From NCBI GenBank assembly GCA_947629825.1, contig CANRFF010000006.1:62001-126000 (forward strand): a stretch of 64,000 nucleotides of DNA, written 5' to 3'. Made by a program: the position numbers and the translations under genes. Origin of the DNA: an uncultured Anaeroplasmataceae bacterium. GTDB lineage: Bacteria; Bacillota_I; Bacilli_A; Acholeplasmatales; Anaeroplasmataceae. Each line of letters begins with the position of its first letter. Position 1 is the stretch's first letter. Positions 18,220 to 28,233 of the stretch are shown here, in pieces. The notes under the pieces were generated by a model. That model worked only from the letters and a program-made list of their open reading frames with translations. It did not search any database and was not told where the DNA came from.

Positions 18220-18414
18220 CTATTCTTCTGTTTTCGGCTCTTTTTTCGCTACAACTTGTTTTCCTTTATAATAGCCGCAATTCGAACAAACCCGATGAGA
18301 TAAAATCAATTCCCCGCAATTCGGACAAGTGGTCATTCCCGGAACGCTCAATGCTTGATGAGAACGACGCATTCTTTTCTTCATCTTGGAAGTTCTACGA
18401 AAAGGTACTGCCAT
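18220..18414 (-). CDS. rpmF: 50S ribosomal protein bL32
   Basis: The 64-residue protein has the bL32 start [19 protein letters not shown] and the zinc-ribbon cysteines CPNCGE and CSNCGYY, so it is the zinc-binding C+ form. It follows yceD by 13 bp, the usual bacterial arrangement. The C-terminal tail KKEPKTEE is a slightly long acidic/basic extension. An AGGAGGTG-type ribosome site is present upstream of ATG 18414. Confidence 0.97.
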   Translation of the reverse strand: MAVPFRRTSKMKKRMRRSHQALSVPGMTTCPNCGELILSHRVCSNCGYYKGKQVVAKKEPKTEE

Positions 18415-18427
18415 TGAAAAACACCTC

Positions 18428-18883
18428 CTATAAAAAATGCTTTAATGAAGCAAAGGCCGGATTGATTTGTTCTTGCTCTGAATCTTCTTTTTCCGGTTCG
18501 AAAGTTGCGTCTTCCGCAACTACTTTCATCGGTTTGGCGATTAAAATATTCATCAAAACCGCTTCTTTGGTATCCAAAGTCTGACCATGGATCGCAAACG
18601 CATCCTCCAAGGAAGGATCCGTAGAAAACAATTCTTCCGCCGTTGTTTCAATATGAACGGGAACTTCCTTTAAAGTAATCGCACATTTCACTCCGATCTG
18701 GATGTGAATTTCCATTTCCACCGCATAAGTTTCAATGCCGCGTTCTTTGATTTTCCCCTTGATTTGACAAGAAGACACGGAACAAATATCTTCGAACCCC
18801 AAAAGATCTTCCGATAAATCCATTTCTTCCCGAAAAGAATAAGGCATGGGAAGTTTCCTTAATTGTGCCAAAGTTAATTTCAT
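18428..18883 (-). CDS. yceD: YceD/DUF177 family 23S rRNA accumulation protein
   Basis: The 151-residue acidic protein matches DUF177. The N-terminal [20 protein letters not shown] leads to the core [22 protein letters not shown], the conserved cysteine in KCAITLKEV, and the acidic C-terminal end [20 protein letters not shown]. The family is always linked to rpmF and is implicated in 23S rRNA or bL32 accumulation. Only one of the usual two core cysteines of the CxRCL-type motif is obvious. GAGGTGATG precedes ATG 18883. Confidence 0.9.
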   Translation of the reverse strand: MKLTLAQLRKLPMPYSFREEMDLSEDLLGFEDICSVSSCQIKGKIKERGIETYAVEMEIHIQIGVKCAITLKEVPVHIETTAEELFSTDPSLEDAFAIHGQTLDTKEAVLMNILIAKPMKVVAEDATFEPEKEDSEQEQINPAFASLKHFL

Positions 18884-18904
18884 ATCATCACCTCAGCATT
18901 TCTT

Positions 18905-18933
18905 ATTATATTGATTTTCACTGAAAAAGTCAA
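18905..18933 (-). promoter_or_regulatory. yceD-rpmF promoter
   Basis: TTGACT (plus 18928-18933) and TATAAT (plus 18905-18910) with a 17-bp spacer on the minus strand, 22 bp upstream of the yceD start. Confidence 0.75.
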
Positions 18934-18959
18934 GAAAAATTACCGCCGTTTCATTTTTA

Positions 18960-20501
18960 TTATGATTTGAATTCCAAAACAATATCCACCAAATCTTCAT
19001 AAAAATCTTTTTCATGGGTTACCAATATCACACACCCCGGAAATTCGCGGATACTTTCCCACAATTCTTCTTTGGAAAATATGTCCAGATGATTGGTCGG
19101 TTCATCCAAAATCAAAACATTGCTTTTTTTCATCGACATCAGAGCCAAACGGACTTTGGTCTGTTGACCACCGGATAATTGAGACAGAGGTTTCATCACC
19201 GCTTCGTTTTTCAAACCGACCGTCGATAAAACGCTTCGTAGTTCCCCGTCCGTTTTCAACGGATAATAGCGCCGCAAATAAGCAATCGGTGTCGTGTAAG
19301 TGTCATAAGTTTCTTCTTGCATAAAACAGTTGATATCCGCCGAAGGACTCCAACGATAATTACCGCTGATGAGGGGAAGTTGATCGGTAATCGTTTTGAC
19401 AATCGTTGTTTTACCGATTCCATTATGTCCAAGAATCACTACTTTTTGGTTGTGGTCCAACGAAAAATTCAAATCTTCCAAAACCACTTTCGTCCCATAT
19501 CCCACAGACAAGTGATCCAAAGTCAATACGTGCGTTCCCAATTCTTTGGAAAACGGAAAATGCAGATGCATCGGAACATGGTGTGCCGGTTTTTCCAAAA
19601 GTTTCGTCTTCTCCAAGAGTTTTCGTCTGGACTGTGCCTGTTTGGTAGTCGTCGCCCGAACGATATTTTTTTGAATGAAAGTTTCCGTTTTTTTCACCCA
19701 TTTCTGTTGACGTTCATAGGCTTGTTCATACTGTTCCTGACGAAGAGATTTTTCCTTTAAAAACATTTCGTAATTCATTTTGTATCGGGTCAGTTCCTTG
19801 TTTGATAAATCATAAACCACTTCGCCGACGGCCTTTAAAAAATTTTCGTCATGACTGATTACGACAAATGCTTTGGGAAAACCTTTCAAATATTTCGCCA
19901 ACCATTCAATATGCTGAATATCCAAAAAATTCGTCGGTTCATCCATCAGTAAAACATCGGGTTCTTCCAATAAAAGTTTTGCCAGATACACTTTGGCTCT
20001 TTGGCCTCCGGAAAGAAATTTCAAATGGGTATCCAATCCGTATTGATCGATTCCCAACCCGTGAATCATATTGCCGATCGTCGATTGAAATCGATAAAAA
20101 TTTTTCTTTTCCAAGGCCTCGCTGATCGATTGTGCCTGACTTAAAATCCGATCCGTTTCCGATTCGGGACAAGTTGACAACTGTTGATAAAGGTCGTTCA
20201 TTTTTCTTTCCAAAGCGAACAGATCCGAAAAAACTTCTGTCAGATAATCATAAATGCTGACATCGGTTTGGACTTTCAAATGCTGATCCAAATAACCATA
20301 TCGAATCTGCGGAAACCACCGAATTGTTCCGGCATCTGGAATCAGATTATGACAAATCAAATTCATAAATGTCGATTTTCCGGCCCCGTTATCGCCAACC
20401 AATACGATATGTTCCCGAGGCAAAATCCGAAAAGAAACCTGATTGTACAGTTCTTGATCGGCATATTTGAATCGCAAACCTTCCACTTCCAAAAGAGACA
20501 T
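18960..20501 (-). CDS. ABC-F family ATPase (ribosome-associated)
   Basis: This 513-residue protein has two ABC domains and no membrane segments. The first has GDNGAGKSTFMN, LSGGQRAKVYLAKLL and LMDEPTNFLD; the second has GHNGIGKTTIVK, LSGGQQTKVRLALM and LILDEPTNHLD. Between them a helical basic linker (residues ~235-310, MNYEMFLKEKSLRQEQYEQA onward) corresponds to the P-site tRNA-interaction motif. ABC-F proteins act on ribosomes, some giving antibiotic resistance by target protection, others rescuing stalled elongation. It resembles YbiT/YkpA-type housekeeping members more than Vga/Msr types by its short linker, but this is not certain. Confidence 0.9.
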   Translation of the reverse strand: MSLLEVEGLRFKYADQELYNQVSFRILPREHIVLVGDNGAGKSTFMNLICHNLIPDAGTIRWFPQIRYGYLDQHLKVQTDVSIYDYLTEVFSDLFALERKMNDLYQQLSTCPESETDRILSQAQSISEALEKKNFYRFQSTIGNMIHGLGIDQYGLDTHLKFLSGGQRAKVYLAKLLLEEPDVLLMDEPTNFLDIQHIEWLAKYLKGFPKAFVVISHDENFLKAVGEVVYDLSNKELTRYKMNYEMFLKEKSLRQEQYEQAYERQQKWVKKTETFIQKNIVRATTTKQAQSRRKLLEKTKLLEKPAHHVPMHLHFPFSKELGTHVLTLDHLSVGYGTKVVLEDLNFSLDHNQKVVILGHNGIGKTTIVKTITDQLPLISGNYRWSPSADINCFMQEETYDTYTTPIAYLRRYYPLKTDGELRSVLSTVGLKNEAVMKPLSQLSGGQQTKVRLALMSMKKSNVLILDEPTNHLDIFSKEELWESIREFPGCVILVTHEKDFYEDLVDIVLEFKS

Positions 20502-20549
20502 TTTCTCACTTCCAATCTTTTTTATTATACAAAATTTTCCATATAAAAT

Positions 20550-20577
20550 GAAGACCCTATGCGAATAGGGTCTTTTT
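20550..20577 (-). terminator. thrS terminator
   Basis: AAGACCCTAT and ATAGGGTCTT form a 10-bp stem with a short GCGA loop, placed immediately after the thrS stop. Confidence 0.85.
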
Positions 20578-20578
20578 G

Positions 20579-22480
20579 TTAATTCAATTCACGATTATGC
20601 TTTAAAATCAACTCGGTGAATTCTTCGATCGAAACCGTAATCTGTTCGGTTTTGCCGTAAGGTCTGTAAGTAACTTGCCGATGTTGTTGTTCATGATCTC
20701 CGATCACCAAGGAATAAGGAATTTTCTTGGTTTGCGCATCCCGGATTTTATATCCCAATTTTTCATCTCTGTAATCCGTTTCCACACGAATTGATTTTTC
20801 CATCAATTTCTGTTTCAATTCTTCACAGTATTCTTTATGCAAATCGTTATTGACAGGAATCAACCGCACTTGTACCGGAGCCAACCAACAAGGAAATGCA
20901 CCGGCATAATGTTCGATTAAAATTCCGATAAATCTTTCGAAAGATCCGAATAAAGCACGATGAACCATCACCGGTCTTTTTCTGGAGCCGTCTTCCGCAA
21001 CATAAGTCAAATCAAAGCGTTCCGGTAAATTCATATCCAACTGAATCGTTCCGCACTGCCAGATCCGGTTCATCGAATCTCTCAATTTGAAATCCAGTTT
21101 CGGACCGTAAAATGCACCGTCTCCCGGATTGATTTTATAGTCGAATCCGGCTTTTTGACACGCTTCGGCCAAGGCTTTTTCGGAACGATCCCAAACGGCA
21201 ATTTCACCGATGTATTTGTTTTCGGGACGAGTAGACAATTCAATATGAAATTTTAAATTGAAAATAGAATAAACCCTTTTATAAAGTAAAATGATATTGG
21301 CAATTTCATCGGAAATCTGGTCTTCTGTCATAAAAATATGAGCATCGTCCTGTGTAAAGGTCCGCACACGGAACAGTCCGCTTAACGCTCCGCTTGCTTC
21401 ATGGCGATGAACCAATCCCAATTCTCCCAACCGCAAAGGGAATTCTTTGTATGAATGAATGGTATTTTTGTAAACCAACATTCCGCCGGGACAATTCATC
21501 GGCTTTATCGCAAATTCATGTTCGTCAATGGTCGACGTATACATATTTTCTTTATAGTTGTACCAGTGTCCGGAAACTTCCCATAATTCACGATTCAACA
21601 TAATCGGAGTCTGAATAAACTGATATCCCGCTTTGATATGTTCATTCATCCAAAAATTCGTCAGTGTGTTTTTCAAAGTCATTCCTTTCGGAAGCCAAAA
21701 CGGAAAACCCGGGCCATATTCCGAAATCATAAACAACTCGAGGTCTTTTCCCAAACGGCGATGATCTCTGGCTTTGCGTTCTTCCAAGTTTGCCAAATGA
21801 TTTTTCAACTCTTCTTCCGTCGCAAAACAAGTTCCGTAGATTCTCGTAAGCATTTCATTGTCCGAATTTCCACGCCAATACGCCCCCGCAATATTCAGTA
21901 ATTTGAAATGTTTCAACACGCCCGTGGAAATGACATGCGGTCCCCGACAAACGTCTTTATAATCTTTTTGTTCGTAAATTCCCACAGAATCGTCTTCGAT
22001 CGCATCAATCAATTCTTTTTTAAACGGATCTTGAGAAAAACGTTTTTTGGCCTCTTCTTTCGATAAGAAATAATGTTCGATCGGAATGTTTTCTTTAACG
22101 ATTTTTTTCATCTCTTCTTCGATTTTTCCAAGATCGTCATTCGTGATCTGAACCGGAAGAGAAAAGTCATAATAAAAACCTTCTTCAATGGCAGGCCCGA
22201 CGCCGAATCCGGCTTCCGGATACAATCTTGAAATGGCATGAGCCAAAAGATGAGCGCAACTGTGATTCAATACACCAAATCCTTCTTCGCTATCCGGAAA
22301 AATCAACTCCAAAGTACCGTTTTCTTCCAAAGGCATTTTCAGATCCACCAGTTTTCCGTTCCATTTGGCACAGACACATTTTTTTACCGACGGACCGAAA
22401 AATTCCTTGGCCACTTCAATGATTTTCTTTCCCGATTCGATTTCTTTGACACTCCCGTCTTTCAATGCAATTTGTAACAT
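20579..22480 (-). CDS. thrS: Threonyl-tRNA synthetase
   Basis: The 633-residue class II synthetase begins with a TGS domain (residues 1-60), then the editing domain with HSCAHLLAHAI (HxxxH) and the second-shell CRGPHV. The catalytic core has the motif 2 region (VHRHEASGALSGLFRVRTFTQDD in part) and zinc ligands within NCPGG and the later His residues. A C-terminal anticodon-binding domain (VRLIPVNNDLHKEYCEEL onward) completes it. A T-box leader precedes the gene, so it is induced by uncharged tRNA-Thr. GGAGGGATAATT gives a strong ribosome site. Confidence 0.97.
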   Translation of the reverse strand: MLQIALKDGSVKEIESGKKIIEVAKEFFGPSVKKCVCAKWNGKLVDLKMPLEENGTLELIFPDSEEGFGVLNHSCAHLLAHAISRLYPEAGFGVGPAIEEGFYYDFSLPVQITNDDLGKIEEEMKKIVKENIPIEHYFLSKEEAKKRFSQDPFKKELIDAIEDDSVGIYEQKDYKDVCRGPHVISTGVLKHFKLLNIAGAYWRGNSDNEMLTRIYGTCFATEEELKNHLANLEERKARDHRRLGKDLELFMISEYGPGFPFWLPKGMTLKNTLTNFWMNEHIKAGYQFIQTPIMLNRELWEVSGHWYNYKENMYTSTIDEHEFAIKPMNCPGGMLVYKNTIHSYKEFPLRLGELGLVHRHEASGALSGLFRVRTFTQDDAHIFMTEDQISDEIANIILLYKRVYSIFNLKFHIELSTRPENKYIGEIAVWDRSEKALAEACQKAGFDYKINPGDGAFYGPKLDFKLRDSMNRIWQCGTIQLDMNLPERFDLTYVAEDGSRKRPVMVHRALFGSFERFIGILIEHYAGAFPCWLAPVQVRLIPVNNDLHKEYCEELKQKLMEKSIRVETDYRDEKLGYKIRDAQTKKIPYSLVIGDHEQQHRQVTYRPYGKTEQITVSIEEFTELILKHNRELN

Positions 22481-22496
22481 AATTATCCCTCCTTAA

Positions 22497-22716
22497 AATA
22501 TAAAAACCCGTCCGATAAAGGACGAGTATTTTCCCGCGGTGCCACCTTACTTCTGTTTTACAGCAACTTTAATGATCTTTTAACGCAAGATTAACGAAAC
22601 GGCATTTCCTCCGTTCATCTGGGAAGGGAGTAATGTTTCAATACTTATAAGTCGTTTCCACCCTCCGACTCTCTCTTTCATAAGTGGTTTCAAACATCAT
22701 ATCCTTCTTACGATTT
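22497..22716 (-). promoter_or_regulatory. T-box riboswitch of thrS
   Basis: The minus strand carries the invariant T-box AAGGTGGCACCGCG (plus 22535-22548), whose TGGCA bulge pairs with the tRNA acceptor end. An intrinsic terminator follows: CTCGTCC...GGACGGG with T5 (plus 22502-22527). AGAGAG upstream of a small stem with loop GAGGGTGGAAA (near 22640-22670) fits Stem I distal elements. The specifier triplet could not be placed with confidence. Confidence 0.92.
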
Positions 22717-22722
22717 GTAAAT

Positions 22723-22751
22723 ATTATAACCAATTTTTCAAGAATTTACAA
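22723..22751 (-). promoter_or_regulatory. thrS promoter
   Basis: TTGTAA (plus 22746-22751) and TATAAT (plus 22723-22728) with a 17-bp spacer; the -35 lies in the last codons of the upstream MATE gene. Confidence 0.65.
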
Positions 22752-24096
22752 GAGTTTGTTTTTCTTTTATTTTCCGATATACAAAAATAAGGGAAATCAA
22801 ATGAATCACTGCCGTAACCGCCCAACTGATCGGATAAGAAATATAAAGCATTTCAAGCGTATGGTTCATTTGAAAAGCCGTATAAATCCAGACCAATCGG
22901 AACACACAGGCTCCCATAATCGAAACAATCATCGGTACAATCGAGTAGCCCAAGCCCCGCAACGAACCGACAAACACATCCATAATTCCACATAAAAAAT
23001 AGACCGTACAAATAATGGACATCCGAATCATTCCGATATGGATTGCTTCGGGATCCGGAGTATAAATCCTCAGTAAAAAATTACCCAACCCATAAGCGAA
23101 AAGCCCCAATGACAATCCCGTTACAGTCACGCAAAGAAGCGCATATAGTAATATTTTTTTACAGTTTTTCAATTTTCGGGCACCGAAGTTTTGGCTGGTA
23201 AAAGTAATACAGGCTTGGTAGAAAGCATTCATGGCCGCATAGACAAATCCTTCGATATTCGACGCTGCCGTATTTCCGGCGACAATAGTACTGGATTCGA
23301 ATGAATTGACAGCCGATTGTACAAATACGTTACTGATTGAAAATAAAGCTCCCTGAATTCCCGCCGGCAACCCAATCAAAACAATTTCTTTCAGACAGTT
23401 CCAATGAATTTTCAATTTGGAAAGGCTCAGATGTAAAATTCCCGGACGTCTCATCAGACTGACTACAATCATAATGGAAGATAACGCCTGCGAAACAATC
23501 GTTCCGATGGCCACTCCCGCCACGTCCAAATGAAATACCAATACCAATAAAAAATTCAAACCGACATTGGCCAATCCGGCAATTCCCAAAAAATACAATG
23601 GTTTTTTGGTTTCCCCGATCGAACGCAGAATCGCCGCACCGAAATTATAGACCATATTGAAGATCATTCCGCCGAAATAAATCTGTAAGTACAGCGTCGC
23701 AAGTTCCAGACAATCTTGGGGAGTGTTCATCAGTTGTAACCAAAAATGACTTGTCAGAATGCCGAAAATCATCAAAAACACACCGGCAAAAACGGAAAAC
23801 AAGATCGAAGTGTGAACTAATTTTTCCACTCGTTGATTATTTTGCTGACCGATGGCTTTGGCAACGGCCACATTGGCGCCGATGGAAAACCCGATAAATA
23901 AATTGATAATCAAATTCGTCAAAGCCCCGGTAGACCCCACAGCCGCCAAAGATTGATTTCCGCAATATTGACCGACGACGGCCAAATCCACCGCATTATA
24001 CAATAATTGAAGAATACTGCTTAAAATGACGGGAAGAGTAAAAAGAATCATTTTCTTCAAAAAATTTCCCGAAAGCATATCCATTTCTTTTGACAT
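22738..24096 (-). CDS. MATE family multidrug/Na+ exporter
   Basis: A 452-residue protein with 12 membrane helices in two homologous halves. FTLPVILSSILQLLYNAVDLAVVG and GSTGALTNLIINLFIGFSIGANV are typical of the NorM/DinF-like MATE family, as is the second-half IGLPAGIQGALFSISNVFVQ. It would export drugs or metabolites by cation antiport. ATG 24096 (MSKEMDML) is used; it lies 16 bp after the mutY stop, so the two genes probably share a transcript. Confidence 0.93.
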   Translation of the reverse strand: MSKEMDMLSGNFLKKMILFTLPVILSSILQLLYNAVDLAVVGQYCGNQSLAAVGSTGALTNLIINLFIGFSIGANVAVAKAIGQQNNQRVEKLVHTSILFSVFAGVFLMIFGILTSHFWLQLMNTPQDCLELATLYLQIYFGGMIFNMVYNFGAAILRSIGETKKPLYFLGIAGLANVGLNFLLVLVFHLDVAGVAIGTIVSQALSSIMIVVSLMRRPGILHLSLSKLKIHWNCLKEIVLIGLPAGIQGALFSISNVFVQSAVNSFESSTIVAGNTAASNIEGFVYAAMNAFYQACITFTSQNFGARKLKNCKKILLYALLCVTVTGLSLGLFAYGLGNFLLRIYTPDPEAIHIGMIRMSIICTVYFLCGIMDVFVGSLRGLGYSIVPMIVSIMGACVFRLVWIYTAFQMNHTLEMLYISYPISWAVTAVIHLISLIFVYRKIKEKQTLVNS

Positions 24097-24111
24097 CTTA
24101 CCACTTCCCAA

Positions 24112-25113
24112 CTAAAGTTCTTTCAAAAACCGACTGAAAGCTTTCGGCATTGAATATTTTTCCGATAATTCCTCTTTGCTGACCAGTTTCTCATTGTCTT
24201 TCAAATCGATATGATCGCAACAGATGTAATAACAATCCATATACCATTTTTGATGAGTGAAGATATGCACTCTCGATGTTCTCCGTTCGATTTTGGCACT
24301 TGGATATTTTTCAAGAAATGCCGACGGCGAAAACTCATCGACATGAACAAATTCATATAATCCCTTTAAAAGAGTCTGATCTTCTCTTTTGCGAATGACA
24401 TAGCGCTGATGAACTTCAATCAACAACACCGTCATATATATTTCCTTCTTGGCAGAAGTTTTACTCTTGCGGGGATAGTCGGAAACACAAGAGTTTTGAT
24501 ATGCCTGACATTCAGAGGAAAGCGGACACTTTTCACAAAGCGGTATACCGTTTGGAATACAAATCGTGGCTCCCAAATCCATAATCGCCTGATTGAAATC
24601 TCCTACCGCATCGGGAAGAATTTGTTCCAACCGATATTTCATATTTTTTTTGGTCTCTTCGGATGCAATATCGTGATCATCCATCCAAAAACGCGAAAAC
24701 ACTCTCAATACATTTCCGTCGACGGCCGCATACTTTTTCCCGAACGCAATCGAAAGAATCGCTCCCGCCGTATAAACACCGATTCCTTTTAAAGACAAAA
24801 CATCGTCAAAATCCGAAGGAAAAGAACCGGCAAAACGAGACATAATATCCATCGCCGCTTCTTTCATATGACGAGCCCGACTATAATAACCCAGTCCTTC
24901 CCAAAGTTTCAATAATTCTTCTTCCGGACATTGTGCCAAATCGGCAATGGTCGGCAGGCGGTTCATAAATCTTTCGTAGTACGGTAAAACCGTTTCGATT
25001 CTGGTCTGTTGACACATAATTTCGGAAACCCATACCGCATAAGGCGTCGGGTTTGTTCTCCACGGCAACATCCGCCGATGAAGCGCATACCATTTCAATA
25101 ATTCTTCAACCAT
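24112..25113 (-). CDS. mutY: A/G-specific adenine glycosylase MutY
   Basis: The 333-residue DNA repair enzyme removes adenine opposite 8-oxoguanine. It has LPWRTNPTPYAVWVSEIMCQQT with the catalytic Glu, the helix-hairpin-helix LKGIGVYTAGAILSIAFG, the catalytic Asp within AAVDGNVLRVFSR, and a [4Fe-4S] loop C-x6-C-x2-C-x5-C (CIPNGIPLCEKCPLSSEC). The C-terminal Nudix-like domain for oxoG recognition follows from ~220. It lies 1 bp after the ABC permease stop. Confidence 0.95.
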   Translation of the reverse strand: MVEELLKWYALHRRMLPWRTNPTPYAVWVSEIMCQQTRIETVLPYYERFMNRLPTIADLAQCPEEELLKLWEGLGYYSRARHMKEAAMDIMSRFAGSFPSDFDDVLSLKGIGVYTAGAILSIAFGKKYAAVDGNVLRVFSRFWMDDHDIASEETKKNMKYRLEQILPDAVGDFNQAIMDLGATICIPNGIPLCEKCPLSSECQAYQNSCVSDYPRKSKTSAKKEIYMTVLLIEVHQRYVIRKREDQTLLKGLYEFVHVDEFSPSAFLEKYPSAKIERRTSRVHIFTHQKWYMDCYYICCDHIDLKDNEKLVSKEELSEKYSMPKAFSRFLKEL

Positions 25114-25114
25114 A

Positions 25115-27421
25115 TTATTCCACCGATTTCAGCGATTCGACCATCTGAATTTTATTGGTCAACAGCGCAAACAATAAATTGATTAACAACCCGCTCCCGC
25201 AGGTAATCAAAATCGTCCAACCATAAGAAGCCCAATCGATATGATAGATATACGCAATCAAAGGATTTTCGTTGATAGACAACACCGCATAAAGTAACGG
25301 GTATCCCAATGACAATCCCAACAGCGCCCCGACAAACGTCAGAAAAAGAATCTCTATCATAAACGAAGCCGCCACTTCAAATCTCGAAAATCCCAAAACC
25401 TTCAGCGTCGCAATATCTTTCGTCCGTTCCTTGAAATTCAATAACGCCAAATTATATAACACCACCACTGCCAACAAAATCGCAAAAATCTTGATGGTTA
25501 ACGTCATCACTTTAATCGAAGAAATCGTTTGTTCCGCATGATCTCTCATTTCCGCCATCGTTTGTGTCGAAAGCACACCGTCCATGGCTTCGATATCCGA
25601 AGAAATCCGATCATTTTTCCGCACATCTTCCGTCTTGATCCATGCCCCCGTCGGTTCAAACGGAATCTCATCAAAACGATTTTGACTGACAAATAGTCCC
25701 TGACTCACACAAAAATCAATGATTTTATCTACCTTTGCCGTATATTTTCGATTATTGTAAACAAAAGTGATCTCATCGCCTGTTTTACAACCGATTTCTT
25801 CAGCCACTCTGCCGGAGACAATCAACGTTTCATCGGTATAATCCGGCGTAAAAACTTGAGAGTTTTCCGGTAATAAATAAATATAAGAAGAAATCAAATT
25901 CTTTTTTTCGACATTGATGGCATATTTGGCATATTCATCTACATAACAAACGTCGGAAATCTCTTCTAATTTTTCGGACTTTTTCTGATAATCGCTATAA
26001 GTTACGGAAATGTCATACGGAATCAATTCGTCAAGTTCCAGATCCAAACCGTAATGAATCGTATCTTCGATTCCAAACCCGCAAGCCAATAAAGCACTAC
26101 ATCCCAAAACACCGATCACCACCATTAACGTTCGGCTGATTTTTCGTTTCATATTCCGGAAAGCCATTAAAATCGTCAATGAAATTTTATGAAACAACGG
26201 AAATCTGGCAAAAAAGGATAAATGCATTTGAACACTGTTGTCTCCACGCAAACTGGCGGCAGGAACCATTTTCAAACTTTCATGACAAGCGAAAAAAGAC
26301 GTCAATGCCGTAATTACAATCAAAATCGCCACACTGATCAAGTATTCCCATCGGAAAAACGGTAATGAAATTTTCGGCAATTGATATAAAATATCGTACT
26401 TATGTCCCATCACGTTCGGAACGATCAGCGGTCCCAAAATAATTCCCAAAACCGAACCGATCAAACCCAAAACAATAAAAATTTTCATATAGTGAAACAA
26501 GATTTCTTTTTGGCTGAACCCCAACGCTTTCAAAATACCGATATTCTTCTGTTCCCGATGAATCAACTGAGAAATGGAAGTCAATATAATCAATATCGCC
26601 ACCAGATAAAAAATCACAGGGAAAATATAAATCAACTGACGGGCTTGGGTTACATCCGCATCCACCGTCATATTGGAAGGTAAATCACTTCTTTTTAAAG
26701 AATACAGAATTTCGTCTTCAAATTGCTCTTTGATCTGATCAAAAATATCGTCATTCCCACGAATCAAATATTGGTTTTTCCGGGACTGCAAAAAATTTTT
26801 GATAAAATCTTCCGTTACAAAAGGCACATTGATTCCTTCTTTAACCGCTTGAATGAAGGCCTCTTCTCCCACATAAATAAACGCCGGATTGTAAGCGGAA
26901 TTTTCCAAAGATTCCGGATGAGTCATGGTTCCCGAAACTGTCAATTCTACCGTAAAATCCAATCCACTCACCTGAAACGGAATGTCAAAAGAATCTCCGA
27001 TTTTCAGGTGTTTCCGATTCAAAAAATTTTCATCGACAAACACCATCGAAGAGTCGAAAGTTTCCGTAGACACCTGATAAGGTTGATTCAACTTTGAATC
27101 GGAAGTAAAAGTAACCAAATAAATGTTGTCGCTTCCCGTTTTGGTCGGAAAATAAAGTCTTTTTTCATATTCGACATTCTGTTTTTCCAAAAAATCTTCA
27201 ATCTCGTCATTACTTGCGGAATTCGGTTCTTTGACCATCACAATTCCGTCGCACATATTGGACTTTTCATAAATCACATTCAATCTTGCATCGAAATTTT
27301 TATAATTTGCCCAGATTCCCGTAAATAAAGTAACCGCAAGCGTCGCTATTAAAATCACCGATAAATAGGCCTTAAAATTATTTTTGATTTCTCTTAATAC
27401 CTTGACATTTAAAACTGACAT
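25115..27421 (-). CDS. ABC transporter permease, FtsX/MacB type
   Basis: The 768-residue protein has a typical double-FtsX topology. It has an N-terminal helix (AYLSVILIATLAVTLFTGIW), a large extracytoplasmic domain (~45-260), three helices around 275-400 (LIYIFPVIFYLVAILIILTS), a further helix near 435, a second external domain (~465-650) and three final helices. REIKNNFKAYLSVILIA matches the usual amphipathic start. ATG 27421 overlaps the ATPase stop (TGATG), so both form one exporter or lipoprotein-release-type system. The cargo is unknown; lipids, peptides or antimicrobial sensing are possibilities. Confidence 0.88.
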   Translation of the reverse strand: MSVLNVKVLREIKNNFKAYLSVILIATLAVTLFTGIWANYKNFDARLNVIYEKSNMCDGIVMVKEPNSASNDEIEDFLEKQNVEYEKRLYFPTKTGSDNIYLVTFTSDSKLNQPYQVSTETFDSSMVFVDENFLNRKHLKIGDSFDIPFQVSGLDFTVELTVSGTMTHPESLENSAYNPAFIYVGEEAFIQAVKEGINVPFVTEDFIKNFLQSRKNQYLIRGNDDIFDQIKEQFEDEILYSLKRSDLPSNMTVDADVTQARQLIYIFPVIFYLVAILIILTSISQLIHREQKNIGILKALGFSQKEILFHYMKIFIVLGLIGSVLGIILGPLIVPNVMGHKYDILYQLPKISLPFFRWEYLISVAILIVITALTSFFACHESLKMVPAASLRGDNSVQMHLSFFARFPLFHKISLTILMAFRNMKRKISRTLMVVIGVLGCSALLACGFGIEDTIHYGLDLELDELIPYDISVTYSDYQKKSEKLEEISDVCYVDEYAKYAINVEKKNLISSYIYLLPENSQVFTPDYTDETLIVSGRVAEEIGCKTGDEITFVYNNRKYTAKVDKIIDFCVSQGLFVSQNRFDEIPFEPTGAWIKTEDVRKNDRISSDIEAMDGVLSTQTMAEMRDHAEQTISSIKVMTLTIKIFAILLAVVVLYNLALLNFKERTKDIATLKVLGFSRFEVAASFMIEILFLTFVGALLGLSLGYPLLYAVLSINENPLIAYIYHIDWASYGWTILITCGSGLLINLLFALLTNKIQMVESLKSVE

Positions 27422-28122
27422 CACCAATCAATTTCCTCTATTTCTTTCGGATGATCATTGTGTTCATCTTTCATAATTTGACCGTCACTCAAATGAATAA
27501 CACGATCCGCTACCAAGGCAATATTCGAATTGTGTGTTACAATCACCACACTCTGATTTCCGGTATCGCTGATTTCTTTCAACAATTTCAAAATCGATTT
27601 TCCCGTTTTACTGTCCAACGCCCCTGTCGGTTCATCACATAATAAAATATCCGGTTTTTTCGCAATGGCTCTGGCAATGGAAACCCGTTGTTGTTCGCCA
27701 CCACTCAAATTGCAAGGAAAATTATTCAAACGATTTTTCAATCCGACCAAAGCCAACGCTTCTTCCGCTTTCAAAGCATTCTTACAGTGTTGACAAGACA
27801 ATTTTACATTTTCCAGTGCGGTAAGATTCGGCATTAAATTGTAAAACTGAAAAACAAAACCGATGTGATTTCTTCGAAACAGCGCCAAATCTTTATCTTT
27901 TAATTTCGTAATTTCTTTACCGTTGACGAAATAAGAACCTTCGGTTGCGAAATCCATTCCTCCCAAAATATTGAGAAGCGTGGATTTTCCCGCTCCGCTG
28001 GCACCCAAAATAACGACAAATTCTTTTGCTTCCAAAGAAAAAGAAACGTGATCCAACGCCACGATTTTCGCCGTATCTTTTCCATAACTTTTGGTAATGT
28101 CTTTCAGTTCGATAAATGCCAT
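27421..28122 (-). CDS. ABC transporter ATPase, MacB/LolD family
   Basis: The 233-residue nucleotide-binding protein has Walker A GASGAGKST, Q-loop FVFQFYNLMP, signature LSGGEQQRVSIARAI, Walker B ILLCDEPTGALD and H-loop VIVTHNS, all characteristic of LolD/MacB ATPases. ATG 28122 has GGGGTGAAG upstream; longer in-frame options lack a ribosome site. It pairs with the downstream FtsX-type permease. The promoter region is shared with the divergent HD gene; a TATAAT on the minus strand sits near 28155-28160. Confidence 0.93.
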   Translation of the reverse strand: MAFIELKDITKSYGKDTAKIVALDHVSFSLEAKEFVVILGASGAGKSTLLNILGGMDFATEGSYFVNGKEITKLKDKDLALFRRNHIGFVFQFYNLMPNLTALENVKLSCQHCKNALKAEEALALVGLKNRLNNFPCNLSGGEQQRVSIARAIAKKPDILLCDEPTGALDSKTGKSILKLLKEISDTGNQSVVIVTHNSNIALVADRVIHLSDGQIMKDEHNDHPKEIEEIDW

Positions 28123-28218
28123 ATTCTTCACCCCGAAATTTCTTATATTTTTAATTATACCACTTTTAAAAAGATAAAAATATCCCATTTTTATCTTTTC
28201 TTTTCATTTAAAAAAACT

Positions 28219-28224
28219 TATAAT
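28219..28224 (+). promoter_or_regulatory. -10 box of the HD-domain gene, near-leaderless start
   Basis: TATAAT ends 9 bp before ATG 28234, so transcription should begin about 3 bases before the start codon. No Shine-Dalgarno sequence can be seen. The -35 is poor (TTTTCT). Confidence 0.45.
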
Positions 28225-28233
28225 AAAAATACC

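Noticed and set aside
28048-28233. Longer HD protein
   Set aside because: The extra part is antisense to the ABC ATPase start and promoter.
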